Source: Hygrocybe punicea
Taxonomy: Eukaryota > Basidiomycota > Agaricomycetes > Agaricales > Hygrophoraceae
Direction: 5' to 3'
Assembly: GCA_963556145.1 (NCBI GenBank)
Contig: OY744465.1
Span: forward strand, 310,001-374,000
Length of the DNA stretch: 64,000 bases
This document shows positions 23,986-35,887 of the stretch, one piece after another. A program made the translations under genes and the position numbers. Under the pieces are notes generated by a model. It had not been told where the DNA came from and searched no databases. It saw nothing but the letters and a program-made list of their open reading frames with translations. Each line of letters opens with the position of its first letter. The stretch's first letter is position 1.

Positions 23986-26900
23986 TCAATGCCTCGGAAG
24001 CGCAGCCGGAGCAATATCCAGAATGATGACACGACCAGTGCCAATAACCAACTTGTTTCCCCGACATGCCTGTGTCATACTTCGATATTGATCAGGGACC
24101 CAACAAATTTTCGCACCGCCTTCACCTACAATCCACTCGTCCTCTAGTCGATACGATCCGTGGCTGTCCAGGTGAGGAAAATCTGGTGTCACATCCAGTA
24201 ACGCACCAGTCACCAGATCATGGGTCAGCTCAGACGCTGATCTGGATGTAACACACAAACCGTCAAGTGAGAATCTGACGGACTTGACGGAATGATGATG
24301 TCCCTCCAGCCTTTTCAACTCGGTGCCCGTCGTTGCATCCCAGATCCGCACAGCTTTATCGTCAGAACCAGATGCGATACGCGTGCCATCAGGTGAAAAT
24401 GTGACAGAGTTGACCACACCCTGATGCTCCCCAAGCCTTTTCAACTCGGTGCCCGTCGTTGCATCCCAGATTCGCACAGTTCTATCACTAGACCCAAATG
24501 CGATACGCATACCGTCAGGTGAGAATGTGACAGATCGGACAAAATGCCAACGTCGCTCCAGCCTTTTCAACTCGGTGCCCGTTGTTGCATCCCAGATCCG
24601 GACAGTTTGATCGTCAGAACCAGATGCGATACGCGTACCGTCAGGTGAGAATGTGACAGATCGGACATGATGCCAATGTCCCTCCAGCCTTTTCAACTCG
24701 GTGCCCGTTGTCGCATTCCAGATCCGGACAGTTTCATCGTCAGAACCAGATGCGATACGCGTGCCGTCAAGTGAGAATCTGACTGACTTGACGGAATGAT
24801 GATGTCCCTCCAGCCTTTTCAACTCGGTGTCCGTTGTTGCATCCCAGATCCGCACAGTTTTATCGTCAGAACCAGATGCGATACGCATACCGTCAGGTGA
24901 GAATGTGACAGATCGGACAAAATGCCAATGTCCCTTCAGCCTTTTCAACTCGGTGCCCGTTGTTGCATCCCAGATCCGGACAGTTTGATCGTCAGAACCA
25001 GATGCGATACGCTTGCCGTCAGGTGAAAATGTGACAGAGTTGACATCCTGATGCCCCCCAAGCCTTTTCAACTCGGTGCCCGTTGTTGCATCCCAGATCC
25101 GGACAGTTTTATCGTCAGAACCAGATGCGATACGCTTGCCGTCAGGTGAAAATGTGACAGAGTTGACCACACCCTGATGCCCCCCAAGCCTTTTCAACTC
25201 GGTGCCCGTCGTTGCATCCCAGATTCGCACAGTTTTATCGTCAGAACAAGATGCGATACGCGTAGCGTCAGGTGAGAAAGCAACACTCTCGACTACACCG
25301 TCATGACCAGTCAGCGTTGTCAATGAACCCCACTCAGCGTCCAAACCCTGGAGCACTCGTATAACCGCATGCGACGCTTCGGGGTTCCAACATTGCCGAA
25401 GCACTGAAGCCGTTGGTGCAAAGGCGAGGCACGCAAATATGTGATGCGGGTGGTGCTTGATGACGTGGTAAAATGTCAAAATGAAGCATTCCACGTCGGC
25501 AAGCAGCCTCAGGCTATGGGCAGTGCGTGCAGGGGAAGTCGCCTAATCGTGGGGATAAGTATCATTGGCTAATGGTTAGACACCAAGAGTGCACTCACAG
25601 GAAACCATGTCCGTCCTAAACGCTGAAGAATAGAGATAGCGCTCTTGATGCCTCCGGATAAAGTTAAGGTCGTAGTGAGCCAGTAATGGAGATGCTTGGA
25701 AAGAAACACATCCATAGCAGCAACAAGCGTTAGTTCACCAGCTGGTGACCGGGAGAGGTGCGTGACCCAATGCAGGCAGGCATATCGGATGTCCATGTGT
25801 ACGTCTGGCAATCCAACACCGACCTCAACGTGAGAGGTCGTCGAAGACCAGCTCTGGTCCAGAGTTCCTCGTTCCATGCGTTTGAAGCAAGCCAGAGCTA
25901 GTTCAATTTGCGGAACTCCCGGATGAATGACGAGATCTTGATTGGTACACAACTTGCTATCCATCACATACTCCAGGAAGGATGGATGCAGAGGTTCGAT
26001 TGGGTCATCGTCGCTTAAGGGGACAACAGTAAGCGAGTGGAGCTTGCTGAGAACCCGAGTGACCTCGCCACTTTCAAGGTTTAGCAATCTGTCCAATGTG
26101 CGAGGAGAACAGGGCTCCTCCAAAATTGGGATTGCGCCTATAATCCGATGGAAGCTTTGAACGAGATTTGCCTCTGAAATAGCGTGGCTGAGAGTGTCCG
26201 TGATGAACCCAAGTGCTGTTCGATGTGCATTTTTCAGTGCCGTCGCTACATCTTGGGAGTAGTTATCATGACTCTGAGAAAACACAATGATATTCAAAGA
26301 TTGGGTGGTGAATGAAAGGAGGTACTGACTTCGAGCCATGCCAAGGCGCCATTCAGTTCACGTATAGCATCGGCAACCCGCCCTAGGCGACCCAGCACTG
26401 AAAGCCACGTCATGACTTGTTCCGTGCTGAATCGCTCGAGAACCAACATATTATCGTTGAGTTCAGCGTGAGCCACATGTGACAGCCAATAACGCGCTGC
26501 ATACTCCAAGTCGCTGGGAATGACTTCCTGTTGCGAGGATTGGTCTGTGTCTGATCTTTCAATCCTCTCGAAGCACACAATGGCCAAGCTACTGTGTTGT
26601 CTGGCAGGGTCAATGAAGAAGCGAGAATCTCGACAGGCATCTGCAGAGACGAGAAAATCGTGCCAGGATGGATGGAACGCTCGAACTGTGCCGTCATCTT
26701 CATCAGGGATTAATAGAACAGAATGGAGTTCCACGAGGATGAAGCGAACATCACCAATCTCCATTTTCAAGAGAGATGCCAACTCAGAAACAGTGAGGCG
26801 ATCGAAAATCAGAATAATGGATCCCAGGATGTTGCGTAGTTGAGTATACTGTTCTTCCGGGGAGTTGGGCGGTATCGAGGTATCCAGGATTTGCTGGTAA

Positions 26901-28610
26901 ATCTTGTTGAGACCTTCCAGAGGGGCCGCTGCTGACGTACTCTGGTCAAGGAGGAGTTCCAGTCGCTTCTGTGGGTTATGGTGATAATCTCCGATGAATT
27001 TGCAAGCTGTGGCAGCATAAATGAACAGCCCCTTGGATTGATCGACAAGCGCATCCACTTGAATGGTACTCGGCCAGTCCGTCAATGCGATCTGTTTCGC
27101 AATTCGTGATAAGTCATGTTCCAAATAAGCCTTGATGTCCGCTTGCACGAGACCAGGGTCGACTTCGTGCAGGATTAATTTCCCAGGGGTCTCGCGCCAG
27201 CTGTCGAGTTGGAATGCCGTTCGAATGTTTTTCCGGGCGACTAGTGATAAAGAATTTGAGAGGAATGTTGTGGATCGACTCAGAAAACATCCCAAGCATG
27301 CGATGGGCTGCGTAAGTGTCCCTGCACTCATCGAATGCGTCGATGACGACGACGACAGAAGAAAATATCTTCTTATGGGGGTGTTTACCCAAAGGTCTTG
27401 CGACTAGCTCCCGAAGCTGGCCTTGGAGGTTCAAATGGCCAACATCAACATTTTGAGTGAGCAGCGTGATGAGTTCGAGTCGCAAGGACGCGTCAAACAA
27501 GCCGAGTTGATATGCGATTGTAGGAAGTATAATCGCCAGGTTGCTTCGGTCGCTCTGATCGCGGGAGCAGAAGACGCTGGCACCTAACCGATCCTTTTCA
27601 GCCAACATCCGGGCCAGTGTGAGAGCGATGGTCGTCTTGCCACTGCCAGCAACTCCAGTCAACCAGAACACTCCGCCGCCAGGATGCTCCAGCCAGTCTG
27701 AGATGTCCGCCAAAACTCCCTCACGAGTGCCTATCAGACACGTTGACATGTTGTCCATCCCGGTGGAATCCCAGGCAGATTGTTTTGATCTTGGCAACTT
27801 GTCAAGGAGAAGAACGTTGACTGTCGCGTTGTTCATCAGATGCGGGATGAATGGCACAACAGATGATGCACACCTTTGGAAAGGAGCTCCTGGAAAGTTG
27901 AAAGTTAGAGAACATTATTTTGACACGCATTGGTGCTTACGATTACGCCCATCTCAATTTGAATCATACCTTCGAGCTAGAAAGACCATGAGATGACATT
28001 AAAGTCCCACCGCAGAACGTGCATACCATAAAGATATTGATGGAATGATTAATCCGACGGATACAGCTTACTACGGTCTGTGCATCGTCGGACGAGTCAA
28101 TGATTCGACGAAACGTTCCATGCTCCATGACTCTCTTGATATCTTGCGACATCTTCATCAGGTCTCTGTTGGTGTCAAATGAGAAAGAACGGATATGAGA
28201 AGTGACAGGATTGCATACTCAGCAAGCCGATGGATACGTTCGCGCAATGCCCACGGTATGTCGGATGGTTGGTGCTTACAGACCGGTTGCAACGCTCTTC
28301 GCAGTCGACTTAGGCAGTCATTCAATTCGACAAAATCTTCGTGATTTTGCTTCGCTTTCTGATCAACGCATCCACATTACAGCCTGAATGCTGAAAACTG
28401 AGTACGAGTAGTGGTGCGTACCTGCAACTGCCCAACAACTGCTAAAAGGCTTCCCACAGCGACCTTGACTCCTGGGACTGGGACATGCTCAGCGGTTTTT
28501 TCGAAAAGTTGAAGAGTGAGCACGACAGTGTTGAGAATGGCCTGCGGTTGAAAGACTGAGAGGAACATTCCCTTCACTTTGGATTTTGCTTTTCGCGCAC
28601 AACTTGCCAT
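23986..28610 (-). CDS. NACHT-WD40 (NLR-type) protein with one frameshift
   Basis: Eight exons fit on the minus strand: 28422-28610, 28219-28358, 28027-28165, 27941-27976, 27874-27889, 26330-27820, 25599-26273 and 23986-25542, joined in phase (about 1,414 codons). The N-terminal helical region is followed by NACHT, with Walker A GVAGSGKTTIA and Walker B VVVIDAFDECRD. Next come two successive copies of the post-NACHT winged-helix-like module, one in each of the next exons. Eight complete WD40 repeats and a degenerate ninth follow (unit GHxxxVxSVTFSPDG to VRIWDATTGTELKRL), then a unique tail. One extra A in a run of five (27228-27232) shifts frame just after ITSRPE; total exon length is 3n+1, consistent with a single-base insertion. 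Such STAND proteins sense non-self via the WD40 face and signal through the N-terminus. It could be functional if the A-run is a sequencing error. Confidence 0.9.
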
Positions 28611-29230
28611 ATTGTCGGTGAATGGATGAACGACTTGGCCGTCTCGTCGAACGAAAGGGCAGGTAACACAGCCTCGGGCGCTAAACCTTCAGATATCGCC
28701 TTGTGGCCTCTAAAAATGCAAGGACTCGGAGGTCAGGGAGCGAGTGCTCGAGTTTAGGCCCGATAGTGCGTTGGATTCGTTTGTCGTGTACCTCCATTGT
28801 ATGGTTTGCTCTGTCCGTAGGATCGTCCATGACTTTATCTGATCAATAATGTTTTTTACGTGCGCTCTCACCACCCTCGCCAACCTTCCCTAACATCGGC
28901 GAGTCAGCTCCACTTCTCCAACGACTTTCTCAGCCTCCCTCAGACTTGGACTAAGACAGCATTGGAGTGGCTACAGAGGATGTCAGTAACGACGACTGGA
29001 GTGGAGTTTCGCATCCTCCTACGCCATTTTTCGCTTGTCTTCCTCTGAGGTTAGAATTTTGCCTCCAGGTCACATTAAGACCGAGCCTAAATAAATTTAG
29101 GACTCGGAACAGTCACAAAGATGGGAAAGACAGTCTACAGTTAAACACGGATACGTCCAATCCGCAGCCACCGTCGCCACAAACACCGTGCCGTTACATC
29201 AAGAGCTAGAGGACATCACTACGCTGCACT
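28611..29230. other. Upstream region of the NLR gene
   Basis: No gene recognised. The dispersed repeat at 29048-29113 lies here. The first 150 bases should include the NLR promoter, but I see no clear TATA box; CT-rich runs at 28860-28930 are on the plus strand. Confidence 0.4.
29048..29113 (-). repeat. Dispersed 70-bp repeat, copy 2
   Basis: Inverted copy of the repeat at 10594-10663, sharing CCTAAATAAATTTAGGAC and the CATTAAGACCGAGCC part. Confidence 0.55.
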
Positions 29231-30110
29231 ATGTCGACGGACCACCCGTCACCGGCGGCTGAGGTGGGTCCAGGCCGTGGTGGATTCTTGGTAGCTCGAA
29301 ATCAATTCATCAACCGACAGTGGAATCAATCTGTGCGTACTTTCTTTCCCCTACGGGCGGAACTGAACGATTTCCACCGTATACTCAGATCAACCATCTT
29401 GAACGCGTTCCCGAATTTCACCCTAAAAATATCAACCGCTCAAGTTCGCCATTTGTTCAGGTAACGAACTAATAATCTTACCTCACCCCCACCCCCCACC
29501 TTCTTTGATGCAAACGAGAAACAATCCATTGAACGAGCTTGTTCTGTCTGTACCCCTTAAGTTTCGTATCCCCTCACAAGGAGATATGGCATCACCGATC
29601 ACCTCCCTACTTTACACAGTAACATTCTCTGATTTCTCATCAGCCAACCCCCCTCTCTGTCGATGACAATGATTTTATCGTCCCCGCTACGCAACCATCG
29701 AGTTGCAAACAAGTGCAAGAAGTCCTTACTGACCCGACACAGTGAAGGTATGTAGTTTTTCTTTGTCTGCATTCAGTTCTCTGACAACACGATTCACTCG
29801 AAGTGCAGGTCACTCCATACCAGTCCGAGCGACCTAGCCAAAGTTCTTTAGAGACGTCACCCTGATTGCTATCCGCAACCGACAGCGTGGAGACCCATAA
29901 TGGAAGACAGCGAAGGACTACTCATTTGTTGGAGATAATTCAGATGAGCAACTTTAATTTCAATGTGTTCCCCTTAAAATATGTTACGCGATATCTACAT
30001 GTCATTGATCACCCCCTACCAACTGACGACGGGCATGAACGCGTTACCACCCAGTAAGCTTCCGTAATCACTGGGGAAATTTTACTCTGCTTCGCAGGGT
30101 GTTACAAAAA
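29231..30110 (+). pseudogene. Unrecognised gene relic on the plus strand
   Basis: Protein-like fragments follow one another: MSTDHPSPAAEVGPG from 29231, then a shift near 29382 to TQINHLERVPEFHPKNIN; PPLSVDDNDFIVPATQ near 29648; and SNFNFNVFPLKYVTRYLH near 29945. Candidate introns of the usual size lie between them (for example after 29459 and near 29748). I do not recognise the family. Spacing suggests a decayed multi-exon gene rather than chance. Confidence 0.3.
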
Positions 30111-30496
30111 GTCACGATGATGCCTGATGGAGGATGTGGTGGTTGCCCTGGATGCCACACTTGCTGCGGTTTGCTCTCTTGCCAACGTTGAACGACCTGG
30201 TCCTGGAGGTGGATGGGATCAAATAGTTTGCCGTAGGACTGCCGACGCTCACGTTTTCTGGAAAAGATACTAGTAGAAGCTATCCGGCTACGGAGTGTTG
30301 CGATGTCATTATTGTATCAAATGCTCTTCGCAATTCAGAATACAGCAACATTTAGGACAATACATTTCTTATACATGAAAACAATACAACTAGCAATCGT
30401 TTGACTCAGTAAGCCAAATTTTTCTCAAAAAAAGTATAAAATGTGCTATTTCACTGGAAGTTTGCTGCGCAGACAGCAACTGAAAAGTAATAATAG
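30111..30496. other. Short intergenic stretch
   Basis: Lies between the 3' ends of the plus-strand relic and the minus-strand hexokinase-like gene. A Cys/Gly-rich reading (GGCGGCPGCHTCC) near 30130 could be the tail of the relic. Otherwise nothing. Confidence 0.35.
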
Positions 30497-32449
30497 TTAA
30501 TGCATAGACCACGGATAAGCTCGAGCAATCATACCTCCAATAGAACCTTCACCGATTACGATGTCAAACTCCACCTTCTCTTCGACTTCCTTGCCCACAA
30601 TAGCATTCAAAGCTTGCCGTAGGTGGGTCTGGAATCGGGGATAAGATCGAATCATGCTTGGAAGAAAAAAAAGAATGATCATGAGACCGATCCGACGAAA
30701 GAGGAAAAGGGGAACAACAGCTTACTTGCCCTCTGCAGCTATTACGAGTTTGCTTGCTCCACCAGAAGAGCCACCTCTCAATGTCGCATGACCGGAATGG
30801 ATTAGAACAGCGGCGACAGCACAAGCGTAGAGTTTTGCCGCACGAATCGCAACTTGCTCACACACCAATCGCACGAAGGCGGCATCCTGATCAGACACGT
30901 CCGTCGGCTTAAAACCGAGCGTGTCCACAAGCACACGTTTAATATCTTCAAGTGAGGAAGCCCCCTCGATCATGGCCATGTGCTGCGTAATAAACTCAAA
31001 GTGCCCGTGGAAAGCGGAGGAGGCCACGCCATTGAATAACAGGGACGGAGAGTGAACAATCAGAGGAGCAATGATGTGTCGAACGATTTCGCCGAGGTAT
31101 AACTCGGCTACCATTTTCTCGAACTGGTGGACGCCCGGGTTGCAGTCCTGATCAACTTCACTATCATAGGGAGTGGTTGGCAAGACCTTCAACGAATCAC
31201 GAAGGTCAACAAACATGCATTAAAAACGAACGCCTAAGCGCTAACCTTGTCGCCGAATGCACCCCACTCTGTGTTGATGACCATCTTGCCACCCGATGCG
31301 GCAGATTGAGTTCTCGCCATCTTGGTTATTTTCGCGACGTCCTCGACATAGACGCAATTTGTTCCCACCCCAAATATCACACCTGGGAGTGGGTTCAGTT
31401 AGCTTGCCAGTTTTCGGACATTTAGCAACAGCAGGAAACGCGCACCAAGCACGCAAGGGCCGGCTGTATAATAACAGAGTTGCAACAGTCTATCATGGAC
31501 AGGTATGTCAATGATACGTTGTACATTGTTGTCTCCAAGTCCAAGATGGAAAAACTTACATCGTTTAACTGCACAATGCATTTGACCTTCAAATGTTTGC
31601 GGTTGAAAGCGTCTTGAAGGAGCTGCAACACGTCCTTGCCCACGGCGTTTTTGACGGCGTTTTTGACGTCGTAGCCTTTGGTCCAGGCCAGGAGCTTTCC
31701 AGCGTTCAAGGCTGTCTGGGAAGCCCAAGTCGACGCCAAGTTCAAGTGATTCGTTTTGGAGCCGTTGTTCCTCCAAGAACGAATTAACGAAATTGGCAAC
31801 GTATTCTGTAAAGCGCTCGTCAGAGAAAGGTGAGAAGTGTGTACAGCACATCGCACGAACCAAAGAATTCAGTAGCATCTGCAAGCTTGATCTCGGCAGG
31901 CACCTCCTCTGTCTTTAACTCGCGAGTATATTTCCTGTTGCCGCTTAGCTTGATCCTGGAAATGCCACTGAAAAAAAATAACTTGTGTTTACGATAATCC
32001 GCGAAAGAGTGAAAAAAGCGTGGTAGTTACATCATAGGCCCCTTCAGCTCGAGGACAAGAAAAGTTCTTTAGGACTAAATGTCATTCCAACGTTGCCACT
32101 CATCGTGAAATGGATCTTATCCTTTCTCAGTCCCATCTGGGAACCGAGTAACATATGTCGGTCTACATCCTGCGTCAGAACACGATGAATACTAAAAACA
32201 ATCAGCAAAACCCACTGACATCATGGCTACTGGATGTGACGGTTCTCGCAACCCGAGGCTGAAAGCTTCGGTGAGGCACTGGGTGATTTGCACCAGACGA
32301 TCGTCTGGCAGTTGGAACTTTGCCGTGATACCATCGAGTGCTTGTTGAGCACCAGCAGAAATATTCTGGAGAAATTGAGAAGCCATGCTGATCTGAGAAG
32401 TCGTGTTAATTTGGGGGTTGGTGAATCCATCTCCCAGTGAGCAGTCCAT
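30497..32449 (-). pseudogene. Hexokinase-like pseudogene
   Basis: Multi-exon minus-strand gene with clear hexokinase colinearity. It begins MDCSLGDGFTNPQ, followed by LPDDRLVQITQCLTEAF, PTYVTRFPDGTEKG, YVANFVNSFLEE, TALNAGKLLAWTKGYD, LLQDAFNRKHLKVKC, QLND (catalytic Asp kept), IFGVGTNCVYVE, INTEWGAFGD, VLPTTPYDSEVDQD, VRLVCEQVAIRAAKL and a C-terminal YPRFQTHLRQAL. Family enzymes phosphorylate hexoses with ATP. Here the DLGGTN phosphate-binding motif is missing: after GTEKG come about 56 unrelated bases with stops, then TFLVLELKGPMM. A frameshift near 31730 breaks VDLGFP from QTALN, and a 12-bp duplication gives KNAVKNAV. It is most likely dead; fungi also have non-catalytic hexokinase-like regulators, but the stops argue against that here. 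Confidence 0.85.
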
Positions 32450-33070
32450 TATTTATAACTCTGGAGCCTCCCATTTCCAGCGATGAAGAACTTTTTCTTG
32501 TCAAAGTGAGCAACAGTCAGAACGACAGGGACCAGAACGAGCGCCAAATGCAGAGACGGTACTAGTAGCCTGACAGTGAGCGTCTAGTGGAGCAACTCTG
32601 GAGAGAGAAAGAGACCGTTTACGCTCAGAGGTTGATCGACACCGGAAGGCGATTATCATCTTCAAGATTGTCGTAGCCCAAGTCCCATTGGAGACGGTAT
32701 AAAATGTCCAGCGATAAAACTATTCCTGGCAAGAGGACCCAACAATATCCCCTTCTTACAAGTTCTCAAGCGCAATATGAACTTTCAGGACGGCCTTGAT
32801 CAACACCCGAAGCCTAAGGTGGAGCAATTCGCAGAAGCGTTCCGAGTCCTAAATTGAACAGTCTTTGTTCAGCATAAAAATGGTTTTGGGTGCCCTAGTG
32901 CATTGAGCCGAAGGCCAAAATGACGGAGGAATAACAGTCTGATAAAAATTACAAAGTAAAGATGTCATCCAAATTCTGCATACCAATAGATCAAAAACGG
33001 ATATGTAGGGGGGAGATCACGCCTCTCAAATCGACTCACTAAGGGCTCCAGGCTCGACAACTTTGCCAAT
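32450..33070. other. Interval with no clear gene
   Basis: Short ORFs only. 32839-32865 carries a GTTCCGAGTCCTAAATT fragment of the dispersed repeat. Confidence 0.35.
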
Positions 33071-33119
33071 AGGCAGAATGCATGTCAGCTTTCGGATTAT
33101 CAGTGTGTAAGCTCACTGC

Positions 33120-33790
33120 TCACCGTTGCATTCTGGAAGTTTTCCATCTCCAAATCGGAAAGATGCTGCAGTAACGGGTGGGACTCTGCTTGCATTTCTA
33201 AGAAATTTTTTCGCGGTCCCACTCGGTGTAACAGCAGAGACATGCGATGGAGCTCGTGGCTATAAAGGATGTCGAAGAAACAAGTGAGCCAGAGTGGATG
33301 ATCGGCTAGACGCCTAACTTTAAAAGCGTCATCAATTCTCTGAGTGATGGGTGGGGGTCGCTTTCTAGGGAGTGAACGGGTTCAAAGCGGAAATAACTGG
33401 AACAGAATGACCTACTGAGAATCCTCACTAGGGCCTGGCATGAGGGATTTTTTTCATCAACGACTAGACTCTACGCGAACGTGCTCAGTTGACACACCAT
33501 CGTTATTGACTCTCCACCACTGATCCAAATAGTCTCGTTGTCTTGAGGAGCCGAAAGACACAACTGGCAAAAAATTATAACAGAAACAAGAGGCCGGGTT
33601 TAAATGGCCAGGAGAAAACACACCACATAAGGCTTTTCCTTGGTGGACCTCCATCGGAGGCGACACCAACCGTCGCAAAAGAGTGACAGGGGAGATTCGC
33701 ACCAAGGTGTGAGCACGCCAAGCCCTTCTGTTTGTATCGTGCTCAAGGCTGAACTTTCTAATGAGGAACCAGGTGTCAATTCCATGGATT
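33120..33790 (-). pseudogene. Unrecognised gene relic on the minus strand
   Basis: A convincing exon reads, on the minus strand, IDDAFKVRRLADHPLWL, then CFFDILYSHELHRMSLLLH, then RVGPRKNFLEMQAES and LSDLEMENFQNAT. It ends at a GTGAGC donor near 33125. Upstream pieces near 33500-33780 (FLPVVSFGSSRQRDYLDQW, LRRLVSPPMEVHQGK) probably belong to the same gene but lie in shifted frames. I do not recognise the family and assign no function. Confidence 0.4.
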
Positions 33791-35887
33791 TGGTGGTGTA
33801 GCCCTCGGCGGAGGCTTGGAGAAGTCAGAAGCGGAGAAAGCGAGTCACGGAGCCTAACTCACGCAATGCGTCTCGGCGAACTAAAATTAGACGATGAGGT
33901 TGACCCACGACACGAAAATAAAAGGGACACCGACCAATTTGGTTCCGCAACGGATCCGCGCTGCGCATCGCCTTATTCAGCCAGGGAACCCAAACACTGT
34001 TACAGCGATAGTGTTCGAGATCTACGACACAGAAGTGAACAAGTCAAATGAGATTGATTCTTTTACAATAAGTGAGCCAAACACACCAAGAAGTGACACA
34101 GAGAAAGACGTATCAAATATTGCCTATAAAGGATGTGAGATGGTTTGAAATAGTGTGAGGATGCGAGAGCGAGGGCGGACAATGAGATTGCTTCCCGAGG
34201 GGAGGTTATCAACCAGAATTCTCCTGAGTTCCTAATTAAAAGAGAAGTTAGGTGTTAAAGAGGGATCTCATCCCAACAGCATCTCGTACATCATCCATGA
34301 TCATCCCCTCATCAACCGGCACGATAGCTGACTACAGATTAGATAAAATAAAATATACCAGATATTTCACGCACCTTCGTCCATTCCGTCCTCTTCCGTT
34401 CCATCACTATTCGGCCGCTGCATGGAATTGCCGGAGACTGCACTGAGTTGTCAACACCGTGCAAGCAGATATTCAAGAAATCGCTCACAATGAAAAACGA
34501 ACATATCTCCTGATTGAGCAGCATGAACCAACCTTTTCCCTTCTTTGATCTATTCGCGATTAGTCACATCCATCAGTGTGGCCATGTGGACTTTACAATA
34601 TTAGCCCGCGTCGGTTGGAGGCTCTCGTTGCCTATCCCATCGAACATGACCACGATGTCCTTCTCACGGTAATGGTAACGTGCTGTAAGAATGGTCAGAG
34701 AGGTGGTTTTTGGAGAATCGCATCCAAGTGGCGGTGGAAAAGCGGCCTACATAAGAGCATCTCTTTCATCTCCAATACGTGTAAGTGGGGGTAGTGTAAA
34801 GTCTGCGCACGGTCGTTGAACTTTTCATAGCTGACACCAATCAGAAGCGCCTTCTTTGAATTCTGAAAATCCTCTTGGAAATGGAGGTCATGTAGCTACA
34901 ACTTGCCAACTGACCTTTCTCCTGCGCAAGTCTGGAGGTATCATAGCCTCTGCCACGCCAGTAGCTTGCCCTGCTATGTCAGGGTCATCGCCTGCGCGAA
35001 GTTCGCAACATCCGACTTCTTCATCTTCATGTCGTTTGTGCCTGAGTGTGCCGCATGAATAGGTAACGTGTAGCAACTGCGGACAGCTCACTAAAACACC
35101 CACCGTGCGGCAACACACAAAGCCCCTATCGTATGTAATAGACCCATTCCCACTGACGGTAGATGCTTCTCAAAGTACCATTCCGTCCTTGGGTCGTGTT
35201 TAGCTCTGTATTCGCCTAGCCAATAGAAGCTTTGTTCCAACATTATTAACCCACTTGGATATCCCAGAACAAGGCACGAACTCACGAAAGAGCTATGAAG
35301 ACGCCATACACAAGATCCAGGGCGTTAGGCACGACAGACTTGCCTTGGATGGCTAAAATTGCTTTAGGCATCAGTAAACCGATTGAGAGGATGGTGAAAA
35401 GGGTATTGTGTGCTGTGAAAATGGAGATGTTCGGCATATCAGTATCTGCTGGTAAAGCAACAGCTTAAAATATGCAGGTGCTCCTCTTCGCGTTCATCAG
35501 GAAATCGGGGAGGCGCCGGTATATCCAGGCGGAGTTGATAATTGATAAGCAATTTCTTATCTGGCCAAATAAATGATTTCAAGCACAATATAATTATTGC
35601 GATGGTTGCTGTATATAAGGGCTACCATATACACCTAATTATTCCTCTGCAATCCCATTTTTTCACGGTCCATCAGCAAAACAACTGTCAATGATACAGG
35701 TCTTGCACAGGCTGTGCAGATGTCTATAGAGCCATAGAGTCATAGACTACTTCTTTATATGTCTAAATCTGTATGGTAGCCTAATCACCCTGCATAGATC
35801 ACTATAGAGTGCTACATTGGCTGTATAGAGTGACACAGACTGGGCTGTTGACTATCCTGTCTCTCCTAGTTGTGTCCAGGACTATAC
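33791..35887. other. Long interval with scattered short ORFs
   Basis: No gene I can defend. Minus-strand readings near 34890-35285 (YSCGTLRHKRHEDEEVG, EYRAKHDPRTEWYFEKH) look mildly protein-like and may be relics of one more decayed gene. The segment 35640-35880 is AT-rich. Confidence 0.35.
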
